Shown here: one piece after another, positions 1 through 6,052 of the stretch
Numbering within the stretch: position 1 is the stretch's first letter
Layout: the number at the start of each line of letters is the position of its first letter
DNA from: Sneathiella sp.
GTDB taxonomy: Bacteria > Pseudomonadota > Alphaproteobacteria > Sneathiellales > Sneathiellaceae
DNA: 6,444 nt
Assembly (NCBI GenBank): GCA_002732675.1
Contig: NVRR01000191.1
Coordinates: 1-6,444 of the forward strand
Reading direction: 5' to 3'
Program-made: the position numbers and the translations under genes
Notes under the pieces: model-generated
Seen by the model: only the letters and a program-made list of their open reading frames with translations
What the model was told of the DNA's origin: nothing
Database searches by the model: none

Positions 1-481
1 GGGTGCAATTCTCACATTGATCGCCACGGGCTTTGTCGTAAGCGCAATGAGGACAGATCCCCTCGACATAGCGATCCGGCAAAAACCGTGCGTCATCAAC
101 GGAATATATCTGCCGCGTGACCCGTTCTTCAATAAACCCGTTTTCAAGCAATTTTTGGCCGAAATGCTGGGTTAGTTCCTTGTTTTGGGGGGAAGATGAT
201 CGGCCGAAATAATCGAAAGAAAGGTCAAATGCCGCGCCCAGATCCGCCTGTACTTTATGCTGCTCCGCACAGAACTGCGCAACTTCCATACCCGCAGCCC
301 GGGCCGCCAGTTCGGCGGGCGTCCCATGTTCATCCGTCGCACAGATAAACAAAACCTCTTCGCCGCGGGCCCGGAGGTAGCGCGCATGCAAATCGGAGGG
401 CAACATCGAGCCAATCAAATTTCCCAGATGTTTAACGCCATTAATATACGGCAAGGCGGAAGTAATAAGATGGCGGGTCAT
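1..481 (-). CDS. metG: methionyl-tRNA synthetase, N-terminal part (cut by left window edge)
   Basis: Class I aminoacyl-tRNA synthetase that charges tRNA-Met with methionine in the cytoplasm. Only the first 160 codons are in the window. Reading leftward from the ATG at 481, the protein opens with the family's typical start, [20 protein letters not shown], which holds the HIGH-type ATP-binding motif as H18-L19-G20-N21. The CATDEHGTP segment (residues 47-55) is the conserved Rossmann-fold stretch of MetRS. Cys143, Cys146, Cys156 and Cys159 form the C-x2-C-x9-C-x2-C zinc knuckle in the connective domain. The catalytic KMSKS motif and the anticodon-binding domain lie beyond the edge. An AGGAAA ribosome binding site sits about 10 bases upstream of the ATG. 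The gene is divergent from dusA. Codon use and motifs look normal and I see no damage. The family assignment is near certain. Confidence 0.97.
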   Translation of the reverse strand, partial: MTRHLITSALPYINGVKHLGNLIGSMLPSDLHARYLRARGEEVLFICATDEHGTPAELAARAAGMEVAQFCAEQHKVQADLGAAFDLSFDYFGRSSSPQNKELTQHFGQKLLENGFIEERVTRQIYSVDDARFLPDRYVEGICPHCAYDKARGDQCENCT

Positions 482-527
482 AGGGTTGGTATTTCCTGAA
501 AAGCAGCACTGGTCCGGTATTTTTCTT

Positions 528-556
528 CTTTTACAGGAACTTGTGAGGCGGAGCAA
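528..556 (-). promoter_or_regulatory. candidate metG promoter (weak)
   Basis: On the minus strand TTGCTC (556-551) and TAAAAG (533-528) are separated by exactly 17 bases, which would start transcription near 520 and give a leader of about 40 bases before the metG ATG. The -35 matches four of six consensus bases and the -10 is poor, so this is a guess based on spacing and position only. Confidence 0.25.
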
Positions 557-761
557 AGTAAACTATTTCGGAGCGACCTAATTTGAGACGAGAGCGGGGA
601 AAACGCGAGGGTATCCTTGCCAAATTCAAGGAGCATTTACGAAAAGCTATGGGGGCGTAAGCTTGTCCGAAATTCCAGGCAAAGGTCCCGGATCGAAAGC
701 GTTCGAAAACTTAAGATCTATCACCAGCAAGAAGCTGCCGACAAGGTGGCGGTTGGTTTAG

Positions 762-776
762 ATGGTCTAAGACCAT
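762..776. repeat. perfect 15-base dyad, possible operator
   Basis: ATGGTCT and AGACCAT flank a single A, giving a perfect 7+1+7 inverted repeat. It resembles the TGGT...ACCA half-sites of FadR/PdhR-type GntR operators, but the inner spacing is five bases where those sites have three, so that match is not good. It lies about 230 bases upstream of dusA and 280 bases upstream of metG, rather far for a classical repressor site at either promoter. It could equally be a small RNA hairpin or chance. Confidence 0.3.
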
Positions 777-1002
777 TATTTCTTCGCTTTTACCCGAACG
801 AGACGCGAGTGTTACGGAACGACAAAATTGTCTCCCTGCAGATATTTCGGTAATCCAGCCATAGTGTTCCCCGCTATTTACGGCAACTGAAACCTGCGCC
901 AGATCCCAAGTAACCGCTTTCAAATGAAACGCTTCAATCCGTTTTTTCTTTTCCTGAAGCCCTATTCTATTATATGAAGGCGGGAATAGTGAGAGGTAGC
1001 TC

Positions 1003-1974
1003 GTGGCTAAAGTAGACAGAACGATCAGTATTGCGCCAATGATGGACTGGACAGACCGGCATGACCGGTATTTCCTGCGGCTGATCACGTCCCGGTCGCT
1101 GCTCTATACGGAGATGGTGACGACGGGGGCAATCCTGTTTGGAGATGCCGAGCGACACTTGCGTTTTGATCCGGTGGAGCAGCCGGTCGCGTTGCAACTT
1201 GGCGGCAGCAACCCGGATGATCTGGCCAAATGCTGCAAAATTGGTGAGGATTATGGCTACCAGGAAGTCAATCTCAATGTCGGCTGCCCATCGGATCGCG
1301 TACAGACAGGGCGTTTCGGCGCCTGCCTGATGGCGGAGCCAAAGACGGTCGCGGCCTGTGTTTCCGCTATGAAATCCGCAACCTCCCTGCCCGTTACGGT
1401 CAAGAACCGGATCGGTATCGATGACCTTGATAGTTATGAGCACCTGACAGAATTTACTAAAACCGTTGCGGACGCAGGCTGTGAGACCTTTATCATTCAT
1501 GCCCGAAAAGCCTGGCTGACCGGCCTCAGTCCCAAGGAAAACCGCACTGTACCACCGCTTGATTACCCGCGGGTATATCGGCTGAAACAGGATTTTCCGG
1601 AGCTTGAAATCATAATCAATGGCGGGATTCAGACGTTAGAGGAAATCGACGAGCATTTGCGCCATGTTGACGGTGTGATGATCGGTCGCGAAGCCTATCA
1701 GAACCCTTATTTCTTGGCCGAAATTGACAATCGCTATTTCGGCCTGTCAGAGGATGCCCCGGAACGGCGCGAAGTGGTGGATCAAATCCTCCCCTATATC
1801 AATCGGGAGATGCGCAAAGGGGTCCCGCTTAAATCCATCACCCGACATATGCTGGGGCTGTTTCAAGGCCGCCCCGGCGCCCGCGCCTGGCGCCGTCATA
1901 TCTCGGAAAACGCCCATCTTGCCGGCGCAACAACGGATATTTTGCAAGAAGCAGCCGCTAAGGTCCAAAACTAG
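1003..1974 (+). CDS. dusA: tRNA-dihydrouridine(20/20a) synthase DusA
   Basis: Flavoenzyme that reduces uridine to dihydrouridine at positions 20/20a of the tRNA D-loop, using FMN and NADPH in the cytoplasm. The 323-residue product is a normal length for DusA. The TIM-barrel start carries the FMN-binding IAPMMDWTDRH segment (residues 10-20). LNVGCPSDRVQ (91-101) contains Cys95, which by homology with Thermus Dus (Cys93) is the catalytic cysteine. VKNRIG (133-138), HAR (166-168), NGGI (206-209) and GREAYQNP (from 228) follow in the family order. The PSDRVQ-x-GRFGACLM form and the RHMLGLF-x-GRPGAR C-terminal segment separate it from DusB and DusC. The start is a GTG with GAGAGG six bases upstream (991-996). 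The alternative ATG at 1039 would delete the first barrel strand, so GTG is preferred. The gene is monocistronic and ends in a strong terminator. Confidence 0.95.
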   Translation: MAKVDRTISIAPMMDWTDRHDRYFLRLITSRSLLYTEMVTTGAILFGDAERHLRFDPVEQPVALQLGGSNPDDLAKCCKIGEDYGYQEVNLNVGCPSDRVQTGRFGACLMAEPKTVAACVSAMKSATSLPVTVKNRIGIDDLDSYEHLTEFTKTVADAGCETFIIHARKAWLTGLSPKENRTVPPLDYPRVYRLKQDFPELEIIINGGIQTLEEIDEHLRHVDGVMIGREAYQNPYFLAEIDNRYFGLSEDAPERREVVDQILPYINREMRKGVPLKSITRHMLGLFQGRPGARAWRRHISENAHLAGATTDILQEAAAKVQN

Positions 1975-1982
1975 GGCATAAA

Positions 1983-2007
1983 AAACCCCGCAACTGATGC
2001 GGGGTTT
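1983..2007. terminator. bidirectional intrinsic terminator between dusA and the doxX-type gene
   Basis: A perfect 10-base-pair stem (AAACCCCGCA / TGCGGGGTTT) closes a five-base ACTGA loop nine bases after the dusA stop. Read leftward it ends in a run of six T (the A run at 1980-1985), so it is a textbook terminator for the minus-strand gene. Read rightward the tail is TTTCTCTTCTC, a weaker U-rich tract, but it still probably ends dusA. A smaller bulged hairpin (GCTTAGGG / CCCTAGC, about 2017-2036) lies between it and the stop of the minus-strand gene. Confidence 0.9.
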
Positions 2008-2038
2008 CTCTTCTCGCTTAGGGTCCTGCCCCTAGCGT

Positions 2039-2431
2039 TTATGCTTTTTTCATCCGTTGATCGAGGCTCAAACGCCCCGCACCCGTCGCAACGAGAAGAA
2101 GTAACCCACCCGCAACGGCAATATTCTTCGTGAACAGGATCATCTGAATTTGATCGTCTGGCTGAAAATGAAATAACAACGCCGCGATCAGACAGAAGCC
2201 GGCAAGTAGGAATGCGGCAATCCGCGTCTGCCAGCCAACGAGCAACGCCAAACCGCCCCCAATTTCAAGGATGATAACCAATGGCAGCATAATGCCCGGA
2301 ACGCCAACAGATTCCATATATCCCTGCATACCCGCGTAGCCCCCTATCTTACTTATACCGGCGGGCAGGAACAGGATGGCCAGAAGGATACGGCCAGCCA
2401 GTTCGATAACAGGATTTAGTTTTTCCACCAC
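2039..2431 (-). CDS. DoxX-family membrane protein
   Basis: Small inner-membrane protein of the DoxX/YphA-YqjF type. The family is named after a subunit of an archaeal thiosulfate:quinone oxidoreductase, but most bacterial members have no proven activity and several are linked to redox or quinone stress. The product is 130 residues with four predicted membrane helices, at about 8-26, 46-66, 71-89 and 98-117. Family marks are R14 and the LPAGISKIGG turn (22-31), E56 followed by glycines 58-60 in helix 2, H88 at the end of helix 3, and FTKNIAVAGG (100-109) in helix 4. I set the start at GTG 2431, because GGAG (2441-2438) lies six bases upstream. The second GTG (2428) is also possible, and the longer TTG start at 2455 would put this site inside the gene. 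It is divergent from the LysR gene, which may regulate it. Family is secure; substrate unknown. Confidence 0.85.
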   Translation of the reverse strand: MVEKLNPVIELAGRILLAILFLPAGISKIGGYAGMQGYMESVGVPGIMLPLVIILEIGGGLALLVGWQTRIAAFLLAGFCLIAALLFHFQPDDQIQMILFTKNIAVAGGLLLLVATGAGRLSLDQRMKKA

Positions 2432-2532
2432 ACATATCTCCAAATTCACATACAATCAGTACAACAATAAATATGTATATTTTTTAGAATATAAATTGCA
2501 TTTATTCGGCATATATTGTCTATTTTATAGAC
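2432..2532. promoter_or_regulatory. AT-rich divergent control region between doxX-type gene and LysR regulator
   Basis: This 101-base stretch is far richer in A and T than its surroundings and must hold both divergent promoters. A dyad TATATT-N6-AATATA lies at 2476-2493, though in such AT-rich DNA it may be chance. TTGCAT (2496-2501) could be the -35 of the LysR gene, with TCTATT (2519-2524, spacing 17) or TATTTT (2521-2526, spacing 19) as -10. This would place the transcript start at or within a few bases of the ATG at 2533. LysR-type regulators usually bind such divergent regions, controlling themselves and the opposite gene, so joint control of the doxX-type gene is inferred. Confidence 0.6.
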
Positions 2533-2533
2533 A
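2517..2533. promoter_or_regulatory. operator-like perfect dyad overlapping the LysR start codon
   Basis: TGTCTAT and ATAGACA flank TTT, a perfect 7+3+7 inverted repeat whose last base is the A of the LysR-gene ATG. It contains a T-N11-A core with dyad symmetry (2519-2531), the general form of a LysR-type box. It also covers the likely -10 element, so a protein bound here would block transcription of the regulator itself. This suggests negative autoregulation; that this regulator binds here is inference. Confidence 0.5.
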
Positions 2534-3417
2534 TGCTTAAATCAACGCTCACACAATGGCAGATCTTTAACAGTGTCATCGATAATGGCGGTTATCTGCG
2601 GGCATCGGCAAAGCTCAATCGCAGCCATTCGTCCCTGCATCATGCCATTCACAAATTACAAACGCAGCTCGGCGTAGAACTTATATATGTTGAGGGTAAG
2701 CAATTAAAACTGACGGCTGTTGGCGAGGTTATGCGGCGGCGGTCCTTGCAGCTTCTCGCCGATGCGGAGGAGTTGGAGGAACTTGCGTCCTTTGCCCAGC
2801 AAGGGTGGGAGCCTGAACTCACCATCGCCCTTGAAAGCATGTTTCCCAAAACCATTCTGACGACGGTACTGGAGCAGTTTCATACCAAAGGCAAAGGCAC
2901 AAGGCTGAAAATTGACAGTGTGATCCTGAATGGCGCAGTTGAGGCTATCCATGCCGCTTCCGCCGATCTTGTTATAACGCCGATCGCCCCTAAAGGTCAT
3001 CTGGGAACGCCGCTGACGACCGTCAGAATGCTCCCCCTCGCCCATCGGGATCATCCGCTGGTTACTGCCAATGCCCCTGTAGATACGCGGGAGCTCAGCC
3101 GTTTCCTGCAAATCGTCATCAGCGATGGAACGGACGAAGAAAAACATACTGAATTCGGCTGGTTGAAGTCGGAGCAACGCTGGACGGTCAGCGATTTTCA
3201 CCATGCCCGCGATATTCTGATCTCGGGCATGGGGTTCTGTTGGCTACCGGAAAACCTTTTCACTGAAGAAATACGAACCGGATTACTCCGCCCGATCAAT
3301 GGTCGGGAAGGACTGGAGCGCTACGTGACCTTGCATCTTGTCGTGCCGCGCCCGGAAAGGCTCGGCCCCGCAGGTCAGATGCTGGCCCAATTGTTTCGCT
3401 CCAGCCGGAGCCTCTGA
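2533..3417 (+). CDS. LysR-type transcriptional regulator
   Basis: Cytoplasmic DNA-binding regulator of 294 residues, the usual LysR length. The winged helix-turn-helix spans about residues 5-64: the LTQWQIFNSVIDNGGYLRAS opening, the recognition helix around SHSSLHHAIHKLQ (31-43), and the wing up to KLTAVGE (59-65). A long linker helix (about 66-90) leads to the effector-binding domain (about 95-294), in which ADLVITP (144-150) and GMGFCWLP (232-239) match the family's DLVI and G-G-LP positions. Cys236 is the only cysteine in the protein, so a two-cysteine OxyR-like switch is excluded. The ligand cannot be read from sequence. No Shine-Dalgarno motif precedes the ATG, and the promoter elements could give a leaderless mRNA. 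It is divergent from the doxX-type gene, its most likely target, and converges on the AhpD-like gene six bases away. Confidence 0.93.
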   Translation: MLKSTLTQWQIFNSVIDNGGYLRASAKLNRSHSSLHHAIHKLQTQLGVELIYVEGKQLKLTAVGEVMRRRSLQLLADAEELEELASFAQQGWEPELTIALESMFPKTILTTVLEQFHTKGKGTRLKIDSVILNGAVEAIHAASADLVITPIAPKGHLGTPLTTVRMLPLAHRDHPLVTANAPVDTRELSRFLQIVISDGTDEEKHTEFGWLKSEQRWTVSDFHHARDILISGMGFCWLPENLFTEEIRTGLLRPINGREGLERYVTLHLVVPRPERLGPAGQMLAQLFRSSRSL

Positions 3418-3423
3418 CGATGG

Positions 3424-4002
3424 CTAACGCGCTTGACTGTGATAAGCCTCGTTGGGCATCATATCGATAGCAAGGGACATGCGGTTGCTCATATTAAAAA
3501 ATGCCACTGTCGCCGAGATATCCCAAATATCGCGATCCGTCCATCCGGCATCGCGGAGGGCCTGACGGTCTTCTTCCGTCATTTCACTCGGCGTTTTCGT
3601 CAATTTATCGGCAAAATCCAGCATCGCCCGTTGTTTGGGCGGCAATTCCGCTGCCCGATAATTCATCGCCATCAGCTCGCCAAGGATCGGATCACCAGAG
3701 AGCTCGCGCACGGCCGCGCCATGGGCGGTCAGGCAATAGAAACAATGATTTATTGATGACACCACAACCGCAATCATCTCCCGCTCCAGTTTAGAAAGAC
3801 CGGAATCGCCGAGCATCAACTCGCCATACATATCGGAAAAAGCGCGGAGCTTTACCTCGTCAAAACTATACGAGGCCAATACATTCGGTACCATGCCAAG
3901 CTTGTCGTCGCAGAGCGCGAAATATTTTCGGGTTCCTTCCGGCAGATCTTCCCGCTTCGGCACCGGAACACCAAGCGCATGTATATATTTTGGTTGGGAC
4001 AT
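3424..4002 (-). CDS. AhpD-like peroxidase-related protein (carboxymuconolactone decarboxylase fold)
   Basis: The 192-residue protein belongs to the AhpD/CMD superfamily and most resembles the uncharacterised peroxidase-related branch. In mycobacterial AhpD, Glu118, Cys130, His132, Cys133 and His137 form the proton relay and redox pair. Here Glu75, Cys87, Cys90 and His94 hold the same spacing (E-x11-C-x2-C-x3-H), while Tyr89 takes the place of His132. The C-F-Y-C redox pair therefore predicts thiol-dependent peroxide reduction, but the physiological reductant and substrate are unknown. No signal peptide is seen, so it is cytoplasmic. AGGA lies 10 bases before the ATG in a very A-rich leader. 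It starts 31 bases after the aroC stop and is probably the last gene of the fabI-aroC transcript. No terminator fits into the six-base gap to the convergent LysR gene. Domain is sure, exact function is not. Confidence 0.88.
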   Translation of the reverse strand: MSQPKYIHALGVPVPKREDLPEGTRKYFALCDDKLGMVPNVLASYSFDEVKLRAFSDMYGELMLGDSGLSKLEREMIAVVVSSINHCFYCLTAHGAAVRELSGDPILGELMAMNYRAAELPPKQRAMLDFADKLTKTPSEMTEEDRQALRDAGWTDRDIWDISATVAFFNMSNRMSLAIDMMPNEAYHSQAR

Positions 4003-4033
4003 CTTTATTTTTTCCTTTTTGTTAAGACTTTTT

Positions 4034-5107
4034 TTATCCGTTTTGACCGCGATGGCGCAAAATATGATCGGCCAGAACGCAGGCCATCATGGCCTCGCCC
4101 ACCGGAACAGCACGAATGCCAACGCAAGGATCGTGTCGGCCTTTGGTGGTGATTTCAGTTTCCGCGCCATGAATGTCAATGGTATCGCGGGGCTTCAGGA
4201 TAGACGATGTCGGCTTTACAGCAAAGCGAACGACAATGTCCTGCCCGCTCGAAATACCGCCGAGAATACCGCCCGCATGGTTACTGGTGAAACGGGCACC
4301 ACCTTCATTTCCGGCCCGCATTTCATCGGCATTGGTCTCACCGGTCAGCGCGGCTGTCGAAAAGCCATCGCCAATTTCCACGCCTTTGACCGCATTGATG
4401 GTCATCATGGCTCCGGCCAAATCGGAATCCAGCTTACCATAAACCGGGGCGCCAAGACCCGCAGGCACGCCAGATGCAACCACTTCGATCACGGCGCCAA
4501 CGGAGGACCCGCTTTTGCGGATGCCATCAAGATACTCGGTCCAGTTTTCAACCATGCCCGGATCGGGGCACCAGAAGGGATTATTGTCAATCTCATCCAT
4601 ATCAAACCGGCTTCGATCAATTACCCGGCCACCGATTTGCGTGAGATAGCCTTTGATGTGTATATTTTCGCCAAGGACTTTGCGGGCAATGCCACCTGCG
4701 GCGACCCGCGCCGCCGTTTCCCGCGCGCTGGACCGCCCGCCGCCGCGATAATCGCGTATGCCATATTTGGTAAAATAGGTGTAATCGGCATGGCCAGGAC
4801 GAAATTTTTCTTTGATATCCCCATAATCCTTGGACCGCTGATCGACATTTTCGATCATCAGGCTGATGGGAGTCCCGGTGGTTTTCCCCTCAAACACACC
4901 GGACAGGATCTTCACCACATCGGGCTCCCGGCGCTGGGTCGTGAAGCGGGACTGACCGGGTTTGCGGCGGTCCATCCAGACCTGAATTTCCTCCGGCGTA
5001 ATATCGATTAGAGGCGGACAGCCATCAATAACGCACCCAAGGGATGGGCCGTGGCTCTCCCCCCAGGTCGTCACCCGAAAAAGATGACCGAAACTATTAT
5101 GAGACAT
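4034..5107 (-). CDS. aroC: chorismate synthase
   Basis: Catalyses the last shikimate-pathway step, converting 5-enolpyruvylshikimate 3-phosphate to chorismate with reduced FMN as cofactor, in the cytoplasm. The 357-residue length is typical. All three family signatures are present: [15 protein letters not shown] (15-29, with His19), the RPGHADYTY and [10 protein letters not shown] blocks (103-111 and 122-131, with conserved His106 and Arg125), and [18 protein letters not shown] (323-340, with Asp326 in the RHDP motif). AGGCGG lies nine bases upstream of the ATG. The gene begins 40 bases after the fabI stop and ends 31 bases before the AhpD-like start, so all three are probably cotranscribed. 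A long open frame on the opposite strand is a by-product of codon use. No missing residue or frameshift is seen. Confidence 0.98.
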   Translation of the reverse strand: MSHNSFGHLFRVTTWGESHGPSLGCVIDGCPPLIDITPEEIQVWMDRRKPGQSRFTTQRREPDVVKILSGVFEGKTTGTPISLMIENVDQRSKDYGDIKEKFRPGHADYTYFTKYGIRDYRGGGRSSARETAARVAAGGIARKVLGENIHIKGYLTQIGGRVIDRSRFDMDEIDNNPFWCPDPGMVENWTEYLDGIRKSGSSVGAVIEVVASGVPAGLGAPVYGKLDSDLAGAMMTINAVKGVEIGDGFSTAALTGETNADEMRAGNEGGARFTSNHAGGILGGISSGQDIVVRFAVKPTSSILKPRDTIDIHGAETEITTKGRHDPCVGIRAVPVGEAMMACVLADHILRHRGQNG

Positions 5108-5147
5108 ACAGACTACCGCCTAAATTTGAAATCGTAACCAGACTGGA

Positions 5148-5957
5148 TCACTTGGTGATATCCGGCGCGTCTTCCGCTTTCATGCCAACCACATGGTACC
5201 CGGCATCCACATGATGGGTCTCGCCGCTAACGCCGGAGCCGATGTCGCTCAGCAGATATAACGCCGACCCGCCAACATCTTCAATGGTCACATTCCGCTT
5301 TAACGGGGCATTATATTCGTTCCATTTCAGGATATAGCGGAAATCGCCAATGCCGGAGGCTGCCAGGGTCTTGATCGGACCGGCGGACAGCGCGTTCACG
5401 CGAATATTGTTCTTTCCCATCTCGGCCGCAAGATAACGGACCGCGGCTTCAAGTCCCGCCTTGGCGACACCCATAACATTATAGTGCGGGATCACGCGCT
5501 CTGCGCCGAAATAGGTGAGCGTAATCATACTACCCCCCTCGGTCATCAACGCACTCGCCCGTTTTGCCAGCGTGATGAAGGAAAAGCAGGAAATATCCAT
5601 GGTCATGGCGAAATTCTCGCGCGTCGTATCGGAAAAATTACCGCGAAGTTGGGTTTTGTCCGAATAGCCGATAGCATGAACGAAAAAGTCGATTTTTCCC
5701 CATTTTTCCTCCAATGCCGCAAAAACCGCGTCTATGGAAGCATCATCGGTGACGTCGCATTCCAGAACCACATCTGAACCCAGGCTCTCGGCCAGGGGTT
5801 TCACCCTTTTGCCAAGCGCTTCACCTTGATAGGTAAAAGCAATCTCCGCCCCATGTTCACTTAAGGCGCGCGCGATCCCCCACGCGAGCGAAAGATTATT
5901 GGCAACCCCCATAATCAGGCCCTTTTTGCCCGCCATCAATCCATTGTGCTGCGTCAT
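5148..5957 (-). CDS. fabI: enoyl-[acyl-carrier-protein] reductase (NADH), FabI type
   Basis: Performs the last reduction of each fatty-acid elongation cycle, turning trans-2-enoyl-ACP into acyl-ACP with NADH. The 269-residue protein is a short-chain dehydrogenase of the FabI branch. The nucleotide-binding segment GVANNLSLAWGIA (17-29) replaces the usual TGxxxGxG. CDVTDD (67-72) and HAIGYSD (94-100) follow. The catalytic set is Tyr149, Tyr159 and Lys166, matching Tyr146, Tyr156 and Lys163 of E. coli FabI with the same YxGAER-IP-YNVMG-AKA framework. Gly97 corresponds to E. coli Gly93, the residue whose change gives triclosan or diazaborine resistance, so the inhibitor site looks wild type. I kept the ATG at 5957, although its GGGG ribosome site is weak and distant; Met8 has no better one. 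It heads the probable fabI-aroC-AhpD-like operon. Confidence 0.97.
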   Translation of the reverse strand: MTQHNGLMAGKKGLIMGVANNLSLAWGIARALSEHGAEIAFTYQGEALGKRVKPLAESLGSDVVLECDVTDDASIDAVFAALEEKWGKIDFFVHAIGYSDKTQLRGNFSDTTRENFAMTMDISCFSFITLAKRASALMTEGGSMITLTYFGAERVIPHYNVMGVAKAGLEAAVRYLAAEMGKNNIRVNALSAGPIKTLAASGIGDFRYILKWNEYNAPLKRNVTIEDVGGSALYLLSDIGSGVSGETHHVDAGYHVVGMKAEDAPDITK

Positions 5958-6004
5958 ACACGAAACCCCGTTGTTACCATTGTCGAAAACTACCTATTGT
6001 TTCT

Positions 6005-6033
6005 TTTTTATCGTGCCTCGGAAACGCAGTCAA
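6005..6033 (-). promoter_or_regulatory. candidate promoter of the fabI operon
   Basis: On the minus strand TTGACT (6033-6028) and TAAAAA (6010-6005) are spaced by 17 bases. A strong TTGAC -35 with a loose A-rich -10 is the usual look of housekeeping promoters in alphaproteobacteria. Transcription would begin near 5998, giving a leader of about 40 bases. The element sits between the dnaJ-like stop and fabI, so fabI need not depend on read-through. I see no terminator after the dnaJ-like gene; the only hairpin (AGTC-AAAA-GACT, 6028-6039) is four base pairs and overlaps the -35. Confidence 0.5.
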
Positions 6034-6052
6034 AAGACTTATGTCGAATATC

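Larger units (their letters stand above)
482..1002. other. 521-base gap between divergent metG and dusA, no recognised gene
   Basis: This stretch should hold the promoters of metG (leftward) and dusA (rightward), but it is much longer than that needs. I read all six frames and recognised no protein. The longest frame inside the gap (TTG at 617 to TAA at 853, 78 codons) gives a basic, repeat-free product. It uses AGG, AGA, CTA and TTA codons that are scarce in the neighbouring genes, so I do not call it. Two perfect dyads are present: TCGAA-AGCG-TTCGA at 693-706 and ATGGTCT-A-AGACCAT at 762-776. GCTTCA at 931-936 can pair with TGAAGC at 955-960 across an 18-base loop. A TATTAT (968-973) could be a -10 element for dusA, but no good -35 precedes it. 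There is no tRNA or terminator signature. Confidence 0.6.

Noticed and set aside
762..776. FadR or PdhR operator
   Set aside because: Those GntR-family sites have TGGT-N3-ACCA, whereas this dyad has TGGT-N5-ACCA, and neither flanking gene is an expected target. Kept only as an unassigned dyad.
617..853. 78-codon open frame starting at TTG, with a GAGGG five bases upstream, in the metG-dusA gap
   Set aside because: Product matches nothing I know, has no domain-like pattern, and uses AGG, AGA, CTA and TTA codons that neighbouring genes avoid. The start is the rare TTG. Most likely chance.
491..960. Repeated TTTCCTGAA with pyrimidine-rich stretches at about 492-541 and 939-960
   Set aside because: Only nine bases match exactly and the rest is loosely similar low-complexity sequence; not a convincing repeat pair.
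970..1500. Open frame on the minus strand across the dusA start
   Set aside because: Antisense to well-conserved DusA motifs and resembles no protein family. Shadow of dusA.
2476..2493. Second LysR box TATATT-N6-AATATA
   Set aside because: Made only of A and T in a very AT-rich stretch, where such dyads arise by chance, and it shares no half-site with the dyad at 2517-2533.
3893..5011. Long open frame (372 codons) on the plus strand across aroC
   Set aside because: It lies antisense to aroC, whose three signature motifs are all intact on the minus strand. Its product is low in recognisable order and has no ribosome site; it is a codon-use shadow.
6028..6039. Hairpin AGTC-AAAA-GACT as a terminator for the dnaJ-like gene
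   Set aside because: Four base pairs and no adjacent T run in the right direction; it is better explained as part of the TTGACT -35 element of fabI.
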